Assembly: GCF_014904755.1 (NCBI RefSeq)
Contig: NZ_JACZFQ010000020.1
Span: forward strand, 110,707-174,706
Length of the DNA: 64,000 bases
Origin: Neoluteolibacter marinus
Lineage (GTDB): Bacteria; Verrucomicrobiota; Verrucomicrobiia; Verrucomicrobiales; Akkermansiaceae
Direction of reading: 5' to 3'
A model generated the notes under the pieces. That model ran no database searches, was not told the origin of the DNA, and was given only the letters and a program-made list of their open reading frames with translations. A program made the position numbers and the translations under genes. This document shows positions 1 to 8,427 of the stretch, piece by piece (the stretch's first letter is position 1; the number at the start of each line of letters is the position of its first letter).

Positions 1-1
1 C

Positions 2-1657
2 TTCCAGCCCGACGTCTACCACTACTTCACCACCCTCGAGGACTCCGCCCGCATCAAGGACCCGAAGGCCAAGGGCACCGTGATCAACGAGGTACAGCTC
101 TACAAGGGCAGCCCGACGGTCGCGTTCTCCAGCACCCGCTACACCCACTTCGGCAGCTCGGCCCCGAAGCTGGTCGGCGTGCTTGAAACCTATCACCGCA
201 CCGCGCTCCAGCCGGGCCAGGAAGCGGATATCGTCCATGCGGTGAACACCCGCCAGCGCTACATCAACTCGGCGGTCTCGGGTTCCACCTTCCTCGCCGG
301 TCCCCACTACAACTCCAACATGCGCCAGGGCACCACGCTCGCGGGCCTCGGCCTGGAAACGTCATCGGACGGCAAGCGCGGCTTCTACGGCGCCAACAAC
401 AGCGCCAGCCAGGGCCGCGACCGGATGGTCTTGTTCGATGTCGCCCGCCAGGCACCGCTCTCGCTCGCCTCGTTCCAGAACGCCGACCTCAGCGACACCG
501 CCTTCTCGCCGTCCAACCAGTTCGGCAACTCCTGGGCCTCGCCCTACCTCGAGCGCGAGAGCGTCGGGCGGGTCGTGCGTTCGACCTCCACCGGCGACCG
601 GATCTATCCCGGCGGCCTCGGGGTCTACGACCACTCCTGGTTGCAGAACGAGGCGCTGTGGGACCGCTTCTTCCTGTCCTCGATCTCCCCGGTGGTTTCC
701 CTGCGCACCGGCTCCGGATCGGCCGGCGTCTACAACGGCGACCAGGTTTCGGAGGACAAGCCGCTGAAGCGGGTGATCGACGAGTGGGTGGATTCGCCAT
801 CGGAAAACCCGCTGCGCAACCCGCGGCATCTCCTTCACACCGGGGCCACGCCGCGGGATGAAATCAAGGAGCTGCTCGAAGGCGATGCCGGCAGCCTCCA
901 TGCGGCGGCCCACCTGATGGTCGACGGTCCCTTCAATGTGAACTCCACCAATGTCGGCGCGTGGCGGGCGATGCTCGCCAGCTTGCGGGGAGAGAAATTC
1001 GAAACCGAACAATCGACCGGCGGTCGCACCGTCCACGATCCGGGCGACAAGACCCCGGCTCCGCGCCTCCGCGTGCCGGCGGGCGAGTCCGGGGACGAAT
1101 GGGAGGGCTTCCGCGAATTGACCGACGAGCAGATCGAGCGGCTCGCCGAGGAGATCGTCGTCGAGGTCAAGACCCGCGGCCCGTTCCAGTCGCTCGCCGA
1201 ATTCGTGAACCGCCGCGTCGAGGACGGTGAACTCGGCCTGAAAGGCGCCCTCCAGGCGGCGATCGATCGCGCCGGCCTGAACGACCAGATGCGCCTCACG
1301 ACTTTCAGCACCACCCATTTCTTCGAGCCGGAGAACCTGCCCGATCCGCACACCGGCATCGGTCTCGCCGGCTGGCTGACCCAGGCCGACCTGCTCGGTC
1401 CGCTGGCACCGGTGATCACGGTGCGCTCGGACACCTTCCGCATCCGCGGCTATGGCGAGGCCCTCGATGCCCAGGGCAAGGTGCTCGCCCGCGCCACCTG
1501 CGAGGCGGTCGTCCAGCGCGTTCCCGAGTGGCTCGATCCCGCCGACGACGCGGTCGTCCATCCCGATTCCCTCGAGTCCGAGATCAACAAGACCTTCGGC
1601 CGCCGGTTCGAGGTCGTGTCCTTCCGGATGCTTTCGTCGCAAGAACTCGACGCCTGA
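2..1657 (+). CDS. Verru_Chthon cassette protein A, C-terminal part (5' end outside window)
   Basis: The reading frame is open from the first bases, so the true start lies to the left; about 550 residues are visible. The text resembles the Verru_Chthon cassette protein A family: large proteins encoded in multigene cassettes of Verrucomicrobiota beside pseudopilin-like cassette proteins B, C and D. Recognisable elements are a long segment describing a positioned, secreted protein (HSWLQNEALWDRFFLSS), the FNVNSTNVGAWRAMLASL segment, and a late ELTDEQIERLAEEIVVEVK ... FQSLAEFVNRR region that looks like a helix-hairpin module similar to those of type II secretion minor pseudopilins (GspK-like). 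Function is unknown; a role in a surface or secretion apparatus is inferred from the cassette context. It is followed after 22 bases by a secreted unknown protein. Confidence 0.85.
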   Translation, partial: FQPDVYHYFTTLEDSARIKDPKAKGTVINEVQLYKGSPTVAFSSTRYTHFGSSAPKLVGVLETYHRTALQPGQEADIVHAVNTRQRYINSAVSGSTFLAGPHYNSNMRQGTTLAGLGLETSSDGKRGFYGANNSASQGRDRMVLFDVARQAPLSLASFQNADLSDTAFSPSNQFGNSWASPYLERESVGRVVRSTSTGDRIYPGGLGVYDHSWLQNEALWDRFFLSSISPVVSLRTGSGSAGVYNGDQVSEDKPLKRVIDEWVDSPSENPLRNPRHLLHTGATPRDEIKELLEGDAGSLHAAAHLMVDGPFNVNSTNVGAWRAMLASLRGEKFETEQSTGGRTVHDPGDKTPAPRLRVPAGESGDEWEGFRELTDEQIERLAEEIVVEVKTRGPFQSLAEFVNRRVEDGELGLKGALQAAIDRAGLNDQMRLTTFSTTHFFEPENLPDPHTGIGLAGWLTQADLLGPLAPVITVRSDTFRIRGYGEALDAQGKVLARATCEAVVQRVPEWLDPADDAVVHPDSLESEINKTFGRRFEVVSFRMLSSQELDA

Positions 1658-1679
1658 TCACCCTATATCCACCGACTCC

Positions 1680-2387
1680 ATGAAAACCCGCGGTCTAATC
1701 CTGCTGTTGATGCTTCTCGGCCGGCCCCTGTTCGGCGAGACGCGCGAAGTCCGGTTCCTCGCCTGGAACGACGAAATCGCCGAACGCAAGCTGAGCACGT
1801 CAGGCAAGAACGACGAGATCGAAGGCCTGCATCCGCTCGAGCGGACCCGCGACTACAAGGTCGAGGTCGAGGAAGGTGCCTTCAAGCTGATGGCGCTCGA
1901 CAAGGCCGCGGGGGAGGAGGGCGTGCCTGCACTGACGGTCAAGCTGAAGGAAGGAATGCTTCATCCGCTGGTACTGTTGCTCCCCAACCCGGGCGCTTCG
2001 ACGGGCCTTTCGGCGATGGTCATCGAGGACGACGCCTCCTCGTTCAAATGGGGAAGCGTGCGCGCTTTCAACGCCACCCCGCGCAACCTCGCGCTGAGCA
2101 TCGGTGACACCGGCAAGCTGCTGCCGAAGGGCTGGAAGCCGGTCGACTACCAACCGGCGCCGGACAAGACCTTGCCGGTGACCATTCTCCTGCCGGAAGA
2201 ACTGAAGAAGGCGGCATCGAAGCGCAGCCTGCTTTTCAGCACCGTTTGGACCGGTGAAAGCGATGTTCGTGCGCTGACCATCATTGTTCCCGGAACCGAT
2301 CCCCGCCTCGGGCCGGTGGCGGTGAAGGTGATCACCGAGGACCGCCGGGTCCTCGCCGCGCAGAAGGCGGCGATGTCGGCCCGCTAG
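1680..2387 (+). CDS. Secreted hypothetical protein following the cassette gene
   Basis: A 235-residue protein that begins MKTRGLILLLMLLGRPLFGE, a standard Sec signal peptide with a likely signal peptidase I site after LFG. The mature part has alternating hydrophobic beta-like segments, with no cysteine pair or catalytic motif that I recognise. It starts 22 bases after the Verru_Chthon cassette protein A stop, so it is probably co-transcribed and may be a periplasmic accessory of the cassette. There is no convincing Shine-Dalgarno sequence ahead of the ATG. Family unknown. Confidence 0.75.
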   Translation: MKTRGLILLLMLLGRPLFGETREVRFLAWNDEIAERKLSTSGKNDEIEGLHPLERTRDYKVEVEEGAFKLMALDKAAGEEGVPALTVKLKEGMLHPLVLLLPNPGASTGLSAMVIEDDASSFKWGSVRAFNATPRNLALSIGDTGKLLPKGWKPVDYQPAPDKTLPVTILLPEELKKAASKRSLLFSTVWTGESDVRALTIIVPGTDPRLGPVAVKVITEDRRVLAAQKAAMSAR

Positions 2388-2393
2388 TAGCCC

Positions 2394-3401
2394 TCACTCG
2401 GCGGAGAGGAACTTCTCTAGGGCTTTCCAGTAGTCGGGGAAGGCCTCTGCCTGGGGAAGATGGCCGATTCCCGGCAGGGCGACGAGTTCCGCCCCGGGGA
2501 TCGCCGCCGCGGCTGCCTTGCCGAGCTCCTGGTATTGTCCGAGTTTTGCCGCCACCTCCGGCGTTGCCCGATCCTTGCCGATCGCCGTGCGGTCGCGTTC
2601 CCCGATGATCAGCAGGACCGGGCGCTTGATGTCCGGGAATTCGTGGATCACCGGCTGGGTGAAGATCATGTCCGCGGTCAGGGCGGAGACCCGGGCGAGC
2701 ACTTCCTTGTCGGGGCCGATCGACCAACCTGCCTGCAGGGCGAGCAGGGGATCGTAGTCGTCCTTCCATTGGCCGTCGAAGTACGACTTCTGCATGTAGG
2801 CGCGGATCGACTCCGGCGTCTTTTTCAGTTCGGCGGCATAGACGTCCGCGACGCTGGCGTAGGGGACGAATCGCTGCCAGTCCTCAAGCCCGATCGGGTT
2901 CACGAGCACCAGCTTCTCGACGCGTTCGGGGAACATCAGCGTGAAGCGGGCCGCGACCATCCCACCCATCGAATGTCCGACCACGGCAGCCCGGTCGATG
3001 CCGAGGTCGTCTAACAAGTCCCGCATCTGCAGCCCGTAGCTCTGGAAGCTGTAAGGATAGTCCACCGGTTTGCTGGACTTGCCGAATCCGATTTGGTCGG
3101 GAATGACGACCCGGTATCCGTCCTCCAACAAGGCGTCGGCGGTCTCTTTCCAGTAGGCGCCGGAGAAATTCTTGCCGTGGAGCAGCAGCACCGCTCGGCC
3201 GTTCGGCTTCGCGGGAGCAAGGTCCATGTAGGCACCCTGGAGGTCGTGCCACGGGTCCACGATCTTCCGGTACTTCACCGGGTAAGGGTAGGGGTATCCG
3301 TCGAGTTTGGCATCGAGCGGCAGGATGGTGCTGTCCCCCGCGTGTGCAGGGAGCAGGCAGAGGGATCCGGCGAGCGCGAGGCCCAGGGAAAGTGCTTTCA
3401 T
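2394..3401 (-). CDS. Secreted alpha/beta hydrolase
   Basis: The 335-residue protein opens with signal peptide [21 protein letters not shown] and then has a complete alpha/beta-hydrolase core. The HG oxyanion segment ([18 protein letters not shown]) is followed by the nucleophile elbow GHSMGG (Ser about residue 143), an acid-loop candidate in [13 protein letters not shown] and the catalytic histidine in [17 protein letters not shown] near the C-terminus. This is the layout of epoxide-hydrolase or haloperoxidase-like esterases; the substrate cannot be read from sequence. The signal peptide places it in the periplasm. It is divergent from the lipoprotein gene at 3647, and a perfect 13-bp inverted repeat lies between the two starts. 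It ends six bases from the convergent gene ending at 2387. Confidence 0.9.
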   Translation of the reverse strand: MKALSLGLALAGSLCLLPAHAGDSTILPLDAKLDGYPYPYPVKYRKIVDPWHDLQGAYMDLAPAKPNGRAVLLLHGKNFSGAYWKETADALLEDGYRVVIPDQIGFGKSSKPVDYPYSFQSYGLQMRDLLDDLGIDRAAVVGHSMGGMVAARFTLMFPERVEKLVLVNPIGLEDWQRFVPYASVADVYAAELKKTPESIRAYMQKSYFDGQWKDDYDPLLALQAGWSIGPDKEVLARVSALTADMIFTQPVIHEFPDIKRPVLLIIGERDRTAIGKDRATPEVAAKLGQYQELGKAAAAAIPGAELVALPGIGHLPQAEAFPDYWKALEKFLSAE

Positions 3402-3473
3402 TCCGATCGTTAGACGCCGCCGCGCGTCCCTGCAAACGGAAAGCCGGGCGAATGCGCGACGGGCTTCGGTAAA

Positions 3474-3508
3474 ATGCAGGCTGCACGAAGTCCGGGTGCA
3501 GCCTGCAT
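3474..3508. repeat. Perfect 13-bp inverted repeat between divergent promoters
   Basis: ATGCAGGCTGCAC at 3474-3486 and its exact complement GTGCAGCCTGCAT at 3496-3508 are separated by 9 bases. The site lies upstream of both the hydrolase (start 3401) and the lipoprotein (start 3647), so it is not positioned to end either gene. There is no immediate T-run on either side. A dimeric operator or a 5'-UTR hairpin are the likeliest readings. Confidence 0.7.
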
Positions 3509-3646
3509 CCGGGAAGGTCCTCTTTCTTTAAGGTGGGGAGCTTGCAAGTCTCTGATGCAGAGTTGGAAGTGAGGTGTGGGTGAGATCGGCCCGGGCGCTG
3601 CGACGAGAAGGCGGGATCAACGAATCCCGTCAAACCTGTATCAACC

Positions 3647-4114
3647 ATGATGAAAACAACTTCCACCCTTGCCTGCTGCGCCGCGATTCTCGCCGGCGGA
3701 TCCCTTGTCAGTTGCGTTGCCCCCTACGACGTGAGCGGCGGCGCGGTCGTCGCGTCCACCTATCAACCGGGCTACACCGTCACCCGCTTGCCTTCCGGCT
3801 ACCGTACCGCGGTTTACGGGGGCACCCGTTACTACTACCACAACGACACCTACTACCGCCCGCGCGGCAACGGCTACGTGGTGGTGGAAACCCCGCGCGG
3901 GGCCCGGCGGAGCCATCGTGACTGGGACGGTGACGGCCGCCGCAACTACCGGGATCCCCGTCCGACGGTTCCCGATGCCAACGTCCGGGTCATCCGCCGT
4001 CTTCCGGACGGTTACCGCGAGGTTCACCATCACGGCCAGCGCTACTACCGCTACGGCAATACCTACTACCAGAGCCGTGGCAGCGGCTTCGTGATCGTCG
4101 CCAGCCCGTTCTAA
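3647..4114 (+). CDS. Small Tyr-rich lipoprotein (DUF6515-like)
   Basis: A 155-residue protein whose N-terminus MMKTTSTLACCAAILAGGSLVSC ends in a lipobox (LVSC), so it is predicted to be lipidated at Cys23. The mature part holds two copies of a roughly 40-residue unit: a RLPSGYRTAVYGG type strand, YYYHNDTYYRPRGNGYVVV, and then RLPDGYREVHHHG ... RYYRYGNTYYQSRGSGFVIV. This YY/GY pattern resembles the DUF6515 family of envelope proteins of unknown function. A basic aspartate-rich linker (SHRDWDGDGRRNYRDPRP) joins the repeats. It is divergently transcribed from the hydrolase at 3401. Confidence 0.8.
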   Translation: MMKTTSTLACCAAILAGGSLVSCVAPYDVSGGAVVASTYQPGYTVTRLPSGYRTAVYGGTRYYYHNDTYYRPRGNGYVVVETPRGARRSHRDWDGDGRRNYRDPRPTVPDANVRVIRRLPDGYREVHHHGQRYYRYGNTYYQSRGSGFVIVASPF

Positions 4115-4153
4115 GGCTTGCAACATCCAGGGTGCATCGCCGGTATTGCCGGC

Positions 4154-6823
4154 ATGCGCCCTTTGCCTTTTTCCATGCTGATGCTCGCCGGTGCCGCCAC
4201 CTTGGGGGCGGAAACCATCTGGGTCGAAGGGGAGGATGCCGGCAGTTCGAAGGTGGCCCGCCATCCCTGGTACCACGACCAGGTCAAGAAAGGTGAGCTT
4301 TCGGGCGGAGAGTTCATCTCGCATTTCTCCAAGGAGTTCCCCGGCATGGCGCGCTACGAGTTCAAGGTTGATGCCGCCGGACGCTTCGCCCTGTGGATTC
4401 GCGCCAATCCGGTGCAGAGCGTGATCCGCTATGAGCTCGACGGGGGCGAGGGGGTGACGGTCGACATGAACCACCGCCAGAAGGGCAGCGCCAACATTGC
4501 CGCCGACGACAAGCCCGACCTCCGCTTCGTGGCGTGGGCCCATGCCGGGGAGTGCGAGCTCGCCCCCGGCAAGCACACGATCACCTTCCGTTTCGAGAGT
4601 CCGAACGAGAACCATGGCTCGCTCGACTGCTTTGTGTTCGCGCCCCCGTCTTTCGAGCCTTCGGGACTCCTCAAGCCCGGGGAGATCGAGGCCCGCCGCG
4701 ACGAGCTCGCGCGCGAGAACCAGGGCTGGGTGCCCTGGACGCCCGGGCGCGACGCCTTCGGCGAGAGCGCGATCGACCTGCGGCACCTCAACGAGCGCTT
4801 TGCCGGTGAGAAGGGCGGGATTGGCCGGAAAGGCGCCGATTTCATCCACCGGAAGACCGGCGAGGTCGTGCGCTTTTGGGGTGTCAATGGTCCACCGGCC
4901 GAGCTCCACGGCGAGGAACTCGCCCGGTGCGCCCGGATGCTCGCCAAGCGCGGGGTCAACCTGGTGCGCCTCCATGGCGCGGTGTTCGACGGCAAGACGG
5001 GCAAACTCGACCCCACGAAGATCGCGCACATCCAGGAGGTGGTCGCCGCGATGAAGAAAGAAGGCATTTACTCGCACCTCTCGGTCTACTTCCCCTTGTG
5101 GATGAACCCGGAGGCGGGGCCGGGTTGGCGCGAGGGCTACGACGGCAAAAAGCATCCGTTCGCGCTGCTCTACTTCGAGCCGGAGTTCCAGAAGCTCTAC
5201 CGCGGGTGGTTGAAGGCGCTGCTGGAGACGCCCGGTGAGAAGGGCGCGACCCTGGCCGGCGAGCCCGCGGTGATGGGGCTGGAGCTGGTCAACGAGGACT
5301 CGTTCTTCTTCTGGACCTTCAACGAGGAAAACGTGCCCGCCCCGCAGCTGGCGAAACTCGAGGAAAGGTTCGCGAAGTGGGCGGCGGCACGGCACGGTTC
5401 GGTCGAGGGAGCGCTCGCCGCCTGGGGCGGCCTCAAGCATCCCCGCGACGGCCGCGGTCGCCTCGGCTTCCGGCCGCTCTACCAGGTCTTCACCGACAAG
5501 ACCCCGCGTGACCAGGACACCGCTGCCTTCCTCCTCGAAACCCAGCGCGGATTCTATCATGAGACCACCGGCTGGCTGCGCTCGATCGGCTACCAGGGCC
5601 TGGTCACTGCTTCCAACTGGCACACCGCCAGCAGCGAGGTATTCGGACCCTTGGAGAAATACAGCTACACCCCCGGGGACTTCATCGACCGCCACGGCTA
5701 CTTCGGCTGCCATCACCAGGGCGACAATGCCGCGTGGTCGATCCGAGACGGCCACACCTACGGCGACCGTAGTGCCTTACGCTTTGATCCCGAGAAGCCG
5801 GGCGATGCTCCCGATTACTCCCATCCCGCCGCCGACCCTTGCTACAACGGCATGCCGTCGATGATCTCGGAGACGACCTGGAACCGGCCGAACCGCCACC
5901 GCGGCGAGGCCCCGCTGTTCTATGCCGCCTACGGTGCCCTGCAAGGCAGCGATGCGATCGTCCACTTCGCCCTCGATTCGGGCGACTGGGCGGTGAAACC
6001 CGGCTATTTCATGCAACCGTGGACGCTGATGTCGCCGACGCAGGCCGGGCAGTTCCCGGCGGCCGCCTTGATCTTCCGGCAGGGCCTCGTCCGCGAGGGC
6101 GAGGTGCTCGCCGACTTCACCTTGAACCTGGACGACGCCGTCGCCTTGAAGGGCAGCCCGCTGGTCCAGCGGGCGAACCTGGACGAGTTGCGCAAGGCCG
6201 ATGTCGGGGGTGAGGATCGTCCCCGGTCTATTGCGGGGGGAGTCGATCCGCTGGTGCATTTCGCCGGGCGCAGCTCCCTGACGATCGGTGAATCGGAGAG
6301 CGGCGGCAGGACGGGGGACCTTGCCGGTTTGATCGACCGGAAAGGCAGGCAGGTCACCAGCAGCAACGGCGATCTCAAGCTCGACTACGGCAAGGGCTTG
6401 CTCCAGCTCCGGGCACCGGCCGCGCAAGGGGCGCTCGGGGATTTGAAATCAGGGGGGACGATCGTCCTGCCAGACCTGGAGATCACTTCGCCGATGGAGA
6501 TCGGGGAGGTCGTGGTGGTTGCACTCGACGGCAAGCCGATCGCGACCTCGCGGCGGATGTTGCTTCAGGTCATGAGCGAGGAGAAGGCCAGCGGGTTCGA
6601 GACGGAGCCAGCGGGGCAGGGGGTGAAGCGGATCACCAGCATTGGCACCGACCCCTGGTTGGTCCGGGAGTTCCGCGGCGAGGTCCGCCTCAAGCGCGCC
6701 GACGCCGACCGGCTCAAGGTGACGCCGCTGGATGCCAATGGCATGCCTGCGGAGAAGGCCGGCAGCGCCGGGCGGATCGAGCTCCGCCCGGGTGCGGTCT
6801 ACTACCTGATCGAAGGTTCATGA
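4154..6823 (+). CDS. Secreted glycoside hydrolase-like protein (TIM-barrel, clan A type)
   Basis: I chose the ATG at 4154 because it gives a clean signal peptide (MRPLPFSMLMLAGAATLGAE); an in-frame TTG at 4118 would precede it. The product is 889 residues. Residues about 20-170 look like a jelly-roll carbohydrate-binding module (WVEGEDAG ... RYEFKVDAAGRFALWIRA ... NENHGSLDCFVFAP). Next comes a cellulase-superfamily barrel: FWGVNGPPAELHGEE, GVNLVRLHGA, a candidate acid in MGLELVNEDSFFFW and a candidate nucleophile in MISETTWNRPN. The last third has beta-sandwich text. The fold and retaining mechanism are inferred from the spaced Asn-Glu and Glu; the polysaccharide substrate is unknown. The final 6 bases overlap the convergent gene that ends at 6818. 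Confidence 0.8.
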   Translation: MRPLPFSMLMLAGAATLGAETIWVEGEDAGSSKVARHPWYHDQVKKGELSGGEFISHFSKEFPGMARYEFKVDAAGRFALWIRANPVQSVIRYELDGGEGVTVDMNHRQKGSANIAADDKPDLRFVAWAHAGECELAPGKHTITFRFESPNENHGSLDCFVFAPPSFEPSGLLKPGEIEARRDELARENQGWVPWTPGRDAFGESAIDLRHLNERFAGEKGGIGRKGADFIHRKTGEVVRFWGVNGPPAELHGEELARCARMLAKRGVNLVRLHGAVFDGKTGKLDPTKIAHIQEVVAAMKKEGIYSHLSVYFPLWMNPEAGPGWREGYDGKKHPFALLYFEPEFQKLYRGWLKALLETPGEKGATLAGEPAVMGLELVNEDSFFFWTFNEENVPAPQLAKLEERFAKWAAARHGSVEGALAAWGGLKHPRDGRGRLGFRPLYQVFTDKTPRDQDTAAFLLETQRGFYHETTGWLRSIGYQGLVTASNWHTASSEVFGPLEKYSYTPGDFIDRHGYFGCHHQGDNAAWSIRDGHTYGDRSALRFDPEKPGDAPDYSHPAADPCYNGMPSMISETTWNRPNRHRGEAPLFYAAYGALQGSDAIVHFALDSGDWAVKPGYFMQPWTLMSPTQAGQFPAAALIFRQGLVREGEVLADFTLNLDDAVALKGSPLVQRANLDELRKADVGGEDRPRSIAGGVDPLVHFAGRSSLTIGESESGGRTGDLAGLIDRKGRQVTSSNGDLKLDYGKGLLQLRAPAAQGALGDLKSGGTIVLPDLEITSPMEIGEVVVVALDGKPIATSRRMLLQVMSEEKASGFETEPAGQGVKRITSIGTDPWLVREFRGEVRLKRADADRLKVTPLDANGMPAEKAGSAGRIELRPGAVYYLIEGS

Positions 6824-7219
6824 CGGCTGCGGGGGATCCACCGGCAGGTGCCGCTGGCGGACGGCCGCGACCTGGAAGGAATCCTCGTAGATGATTTCGC
6901 CGGGATCCCCGGCGGTCTCGAGATGGATCGGCAGCCCGTGTCTTGACGCGAGGTCCCGGTAGAAGGCGAGTCGCTCCATCAGCGGGTGATTCGCAACGGA
7001 GTCCTTGAACCAGGTGATGGCCCGGCGTGGGTTTCCGTCGGCGTAGAACGGCGGAAGCGGGAGATTCTCTTCGTACCAGTTCCGATGGATCCAGTAGTCG
7101 GCCTCCTCCTGCGGGCTCACCCGCTTGTCCCGGACCAAATGCCACACCGCGACGAAGATCCCGTAGCGTTCGAGGGTGTAGGGGCTTTTGTCGGGCGATG
7201 AATACCGGTGATAAGTCAT
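6818..7219 (-). CDS. Conserved-looking hypothetical protein, 133 aa
   Basis: The frame stays open further upstream, but protein-like composition starts at the ATG at 7219, which has GGAG four bases before it. The 133-residue product has no signal peptide or membrane segment and is rich in aromatic and charged residues (RYGIFVAVWHLVRDKRVSP, DYWIHRNWYEENLPLPPFYA, RRAITWFKD). I do not recognise the family. It overlaps the convergent glycoside-hydrolase gene by six bases at its 3' end. It may be the last gene of the leftward MFS-methyltransferase-peptidase group, although the gap to the peptidase is about 115 bases. Confidence 0.7.
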   Translation of the reverse strand: MTYHRYSSPDKSPYTLERYGIFVAVWHLVRDKRVSPQEEADYWIHRNWYEENLPLPPFYADGNPRRAITWFKDSVANHPLMERLAFYRDLASRHGLPIHLETAGDPGEIIYEDSFQVAAVRQRHLPVDPPQPS

Positions 7220-7334
7220 GCGCTCCGGAACGAAAGTTAGAGGTTGCCGAAGCCTGTCAGCGAGCGGATTCCGTGTCGCCGTCCGCAGGGCTTTTCCGGA
7301 GCCGCCTTTCCCCGCACGGGTCGTGGCATGGAAC

Positions 7335-8372
7335 TCACAGGTAGCTGCCGAGGAGCCCCAGAGCGGCGTCGACCGACGCGAGCGAAGCGGTCTCGTTGGC
7401 GGTGTGGTAACCGGTGGTGGGAATCTGCAGGGTGGTCCCGCTGATATTGCCGGCGGTGGCTGCGACCAGCCGGCCGAGCTCGGTGCGGCCCAGTGACATC
7501 GGCTTGGCACGGGTCTGGTTCTGCGCGTCGATCCAGGCGTCCTTGAAGGTGTGGCGGATGCCGAGGCGCTGGCAGCGCCTTTCGATCTCATCCGTGAAGC
7601 CGGGGTCGAAGGCCGCCGTCGCGTCGCGGCGCCTGAGCACCAGATCCTGGGCTGCGGCGGCCTCGGGGCTCGGATAGGGGCTGGTGTCGAGGACCAGCAC
7701 GCGGCGACTGTTGATCCGCTCGCGCTGGAACCAGGACAATGCGTAGCGCCAGCTGCGTCCGGCCTCTTCCTGGGCGGTGAAAAGGGCCGTGCCCTGGAAG
7801 CCGAGCCGGAACAGGTGGACGATGATCGCCGCGGAGAGGACGTTGTCGAGCTGGGCCGAGATGTGGGTCGGGGTCGTGGTGAGCCGGTCGAGGAAAGACA
7901 CCGGCGTTCCGGGATGCAGGTAGTCGAGCCCGCTGATCTCGAAGATCAGGTTGCGGCGGTTCGGGCAGAGGAAGCCGTTGGAAATCGTGCCCTGTCCCAG
8001 GTAAGTGCCGGTGTAGGGAAGATGGGCCTGCACCCTTTGGCCGGCGAAGCGGTCGGCGATGGTCGCCATGGTTTGTTCGGACACCGAGTCGCCGTCGAGC
8101 TCGCCGCGGTTGGCGGCGATGAAGGCGGCATACTGGAACTCATTCGGGCCGGTGCAGAGCAGGCCGTGGCGGTCGATGTGCGCCGAGAGCACCAGCTTCT
8201 CCGGTTCGCGGCCGCGGGCGACCAGCACCCCGAGGTGGCGTTCGACCCTCAGGTCGAGCTCCTCGAGCTCGCGGCTGAGCACCCGGAAGAACGAGTCCTC
8301 GCTGCCGACGACGGACGGCTCCCGGACGAGTTGTTGGAGAAGCTCGAGGAACGACGGCAGCTCGGCATTCAT
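7335..8372 (-). CDS. M20/M42-type metallopeptidase
   Basis: This 345-residue cytosolic protein has the layout of co-catalytic zinc aminopeptidases or deacylases. A metal histidine sits in LVLSAHIDRHG (His about residue 81), the bridging Asp in ISAQLDNVLSAA, the catalytic Glu pair in ALFTAQEEAGRSW, an Asp in VLDTSPYPS and a late histidine in IPTTGYHTANETA. The order His-Asp-Glu/Glu-Asp-His fits clan MH (M42/M20). The substrate is unknown. It lies 55 bases downstream of the O-methyltransferase gene on the same strand and is probably in its operon. Confidence 0.85.
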   Translation of the reverse strand: MNAELPSFLELLQQLVREPSVVGSEDSFFRVLSRELEELDLRVERHLGVLVARGREPEKLVLSAHIDRHGLLCTGPNEFQYAAFIAANRGELDGDSVSEQTMATIADRFAGQRVQAHLPYTGTYLGQGTISNGFLCPNRRNLIFEISGLDYLHPGTPVSFLDRLTTTPTHISAQLDNVLSAAIIVHLFRLGFQGTALFTAQEEAGRSWRYALSWFQRERINSRRVLVLDTSPYPSPEAAAAQDLVLRRRDATAAFDPGFTDEIERRCQRLGIRHTFKDAWIDAQNQTRAKPMSLGRTELGRLVAATAGNISGTTLQIPTTGYHTANETASLASVDAALGLLGSYL

Positions 8373-8427
8373 GCGTTTCGGGGGAAATCCCAGCAGGCCG
8401 GATGCCGGGTTTCCGCTCCGAGTGAAC

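Noticed and set aside
4118..4153. TTG at 4118 as the start of the glycoside-hydrolase gene
   Set aside because: It would add 12 residues ahead of a standard signal peptide that begins at the ATG at 4154.
3641..5755. 704-codon open frame on the minus strand opposite the lipoprotein and glycoside hydrolase genes
   Set aside because: High-GC DNA leaves long antisense frames open. The product is low-complexity (Val/Gly/Glu/Arg repeats) without motifs, and the opposite strand has signal peptides and catalytic residues.
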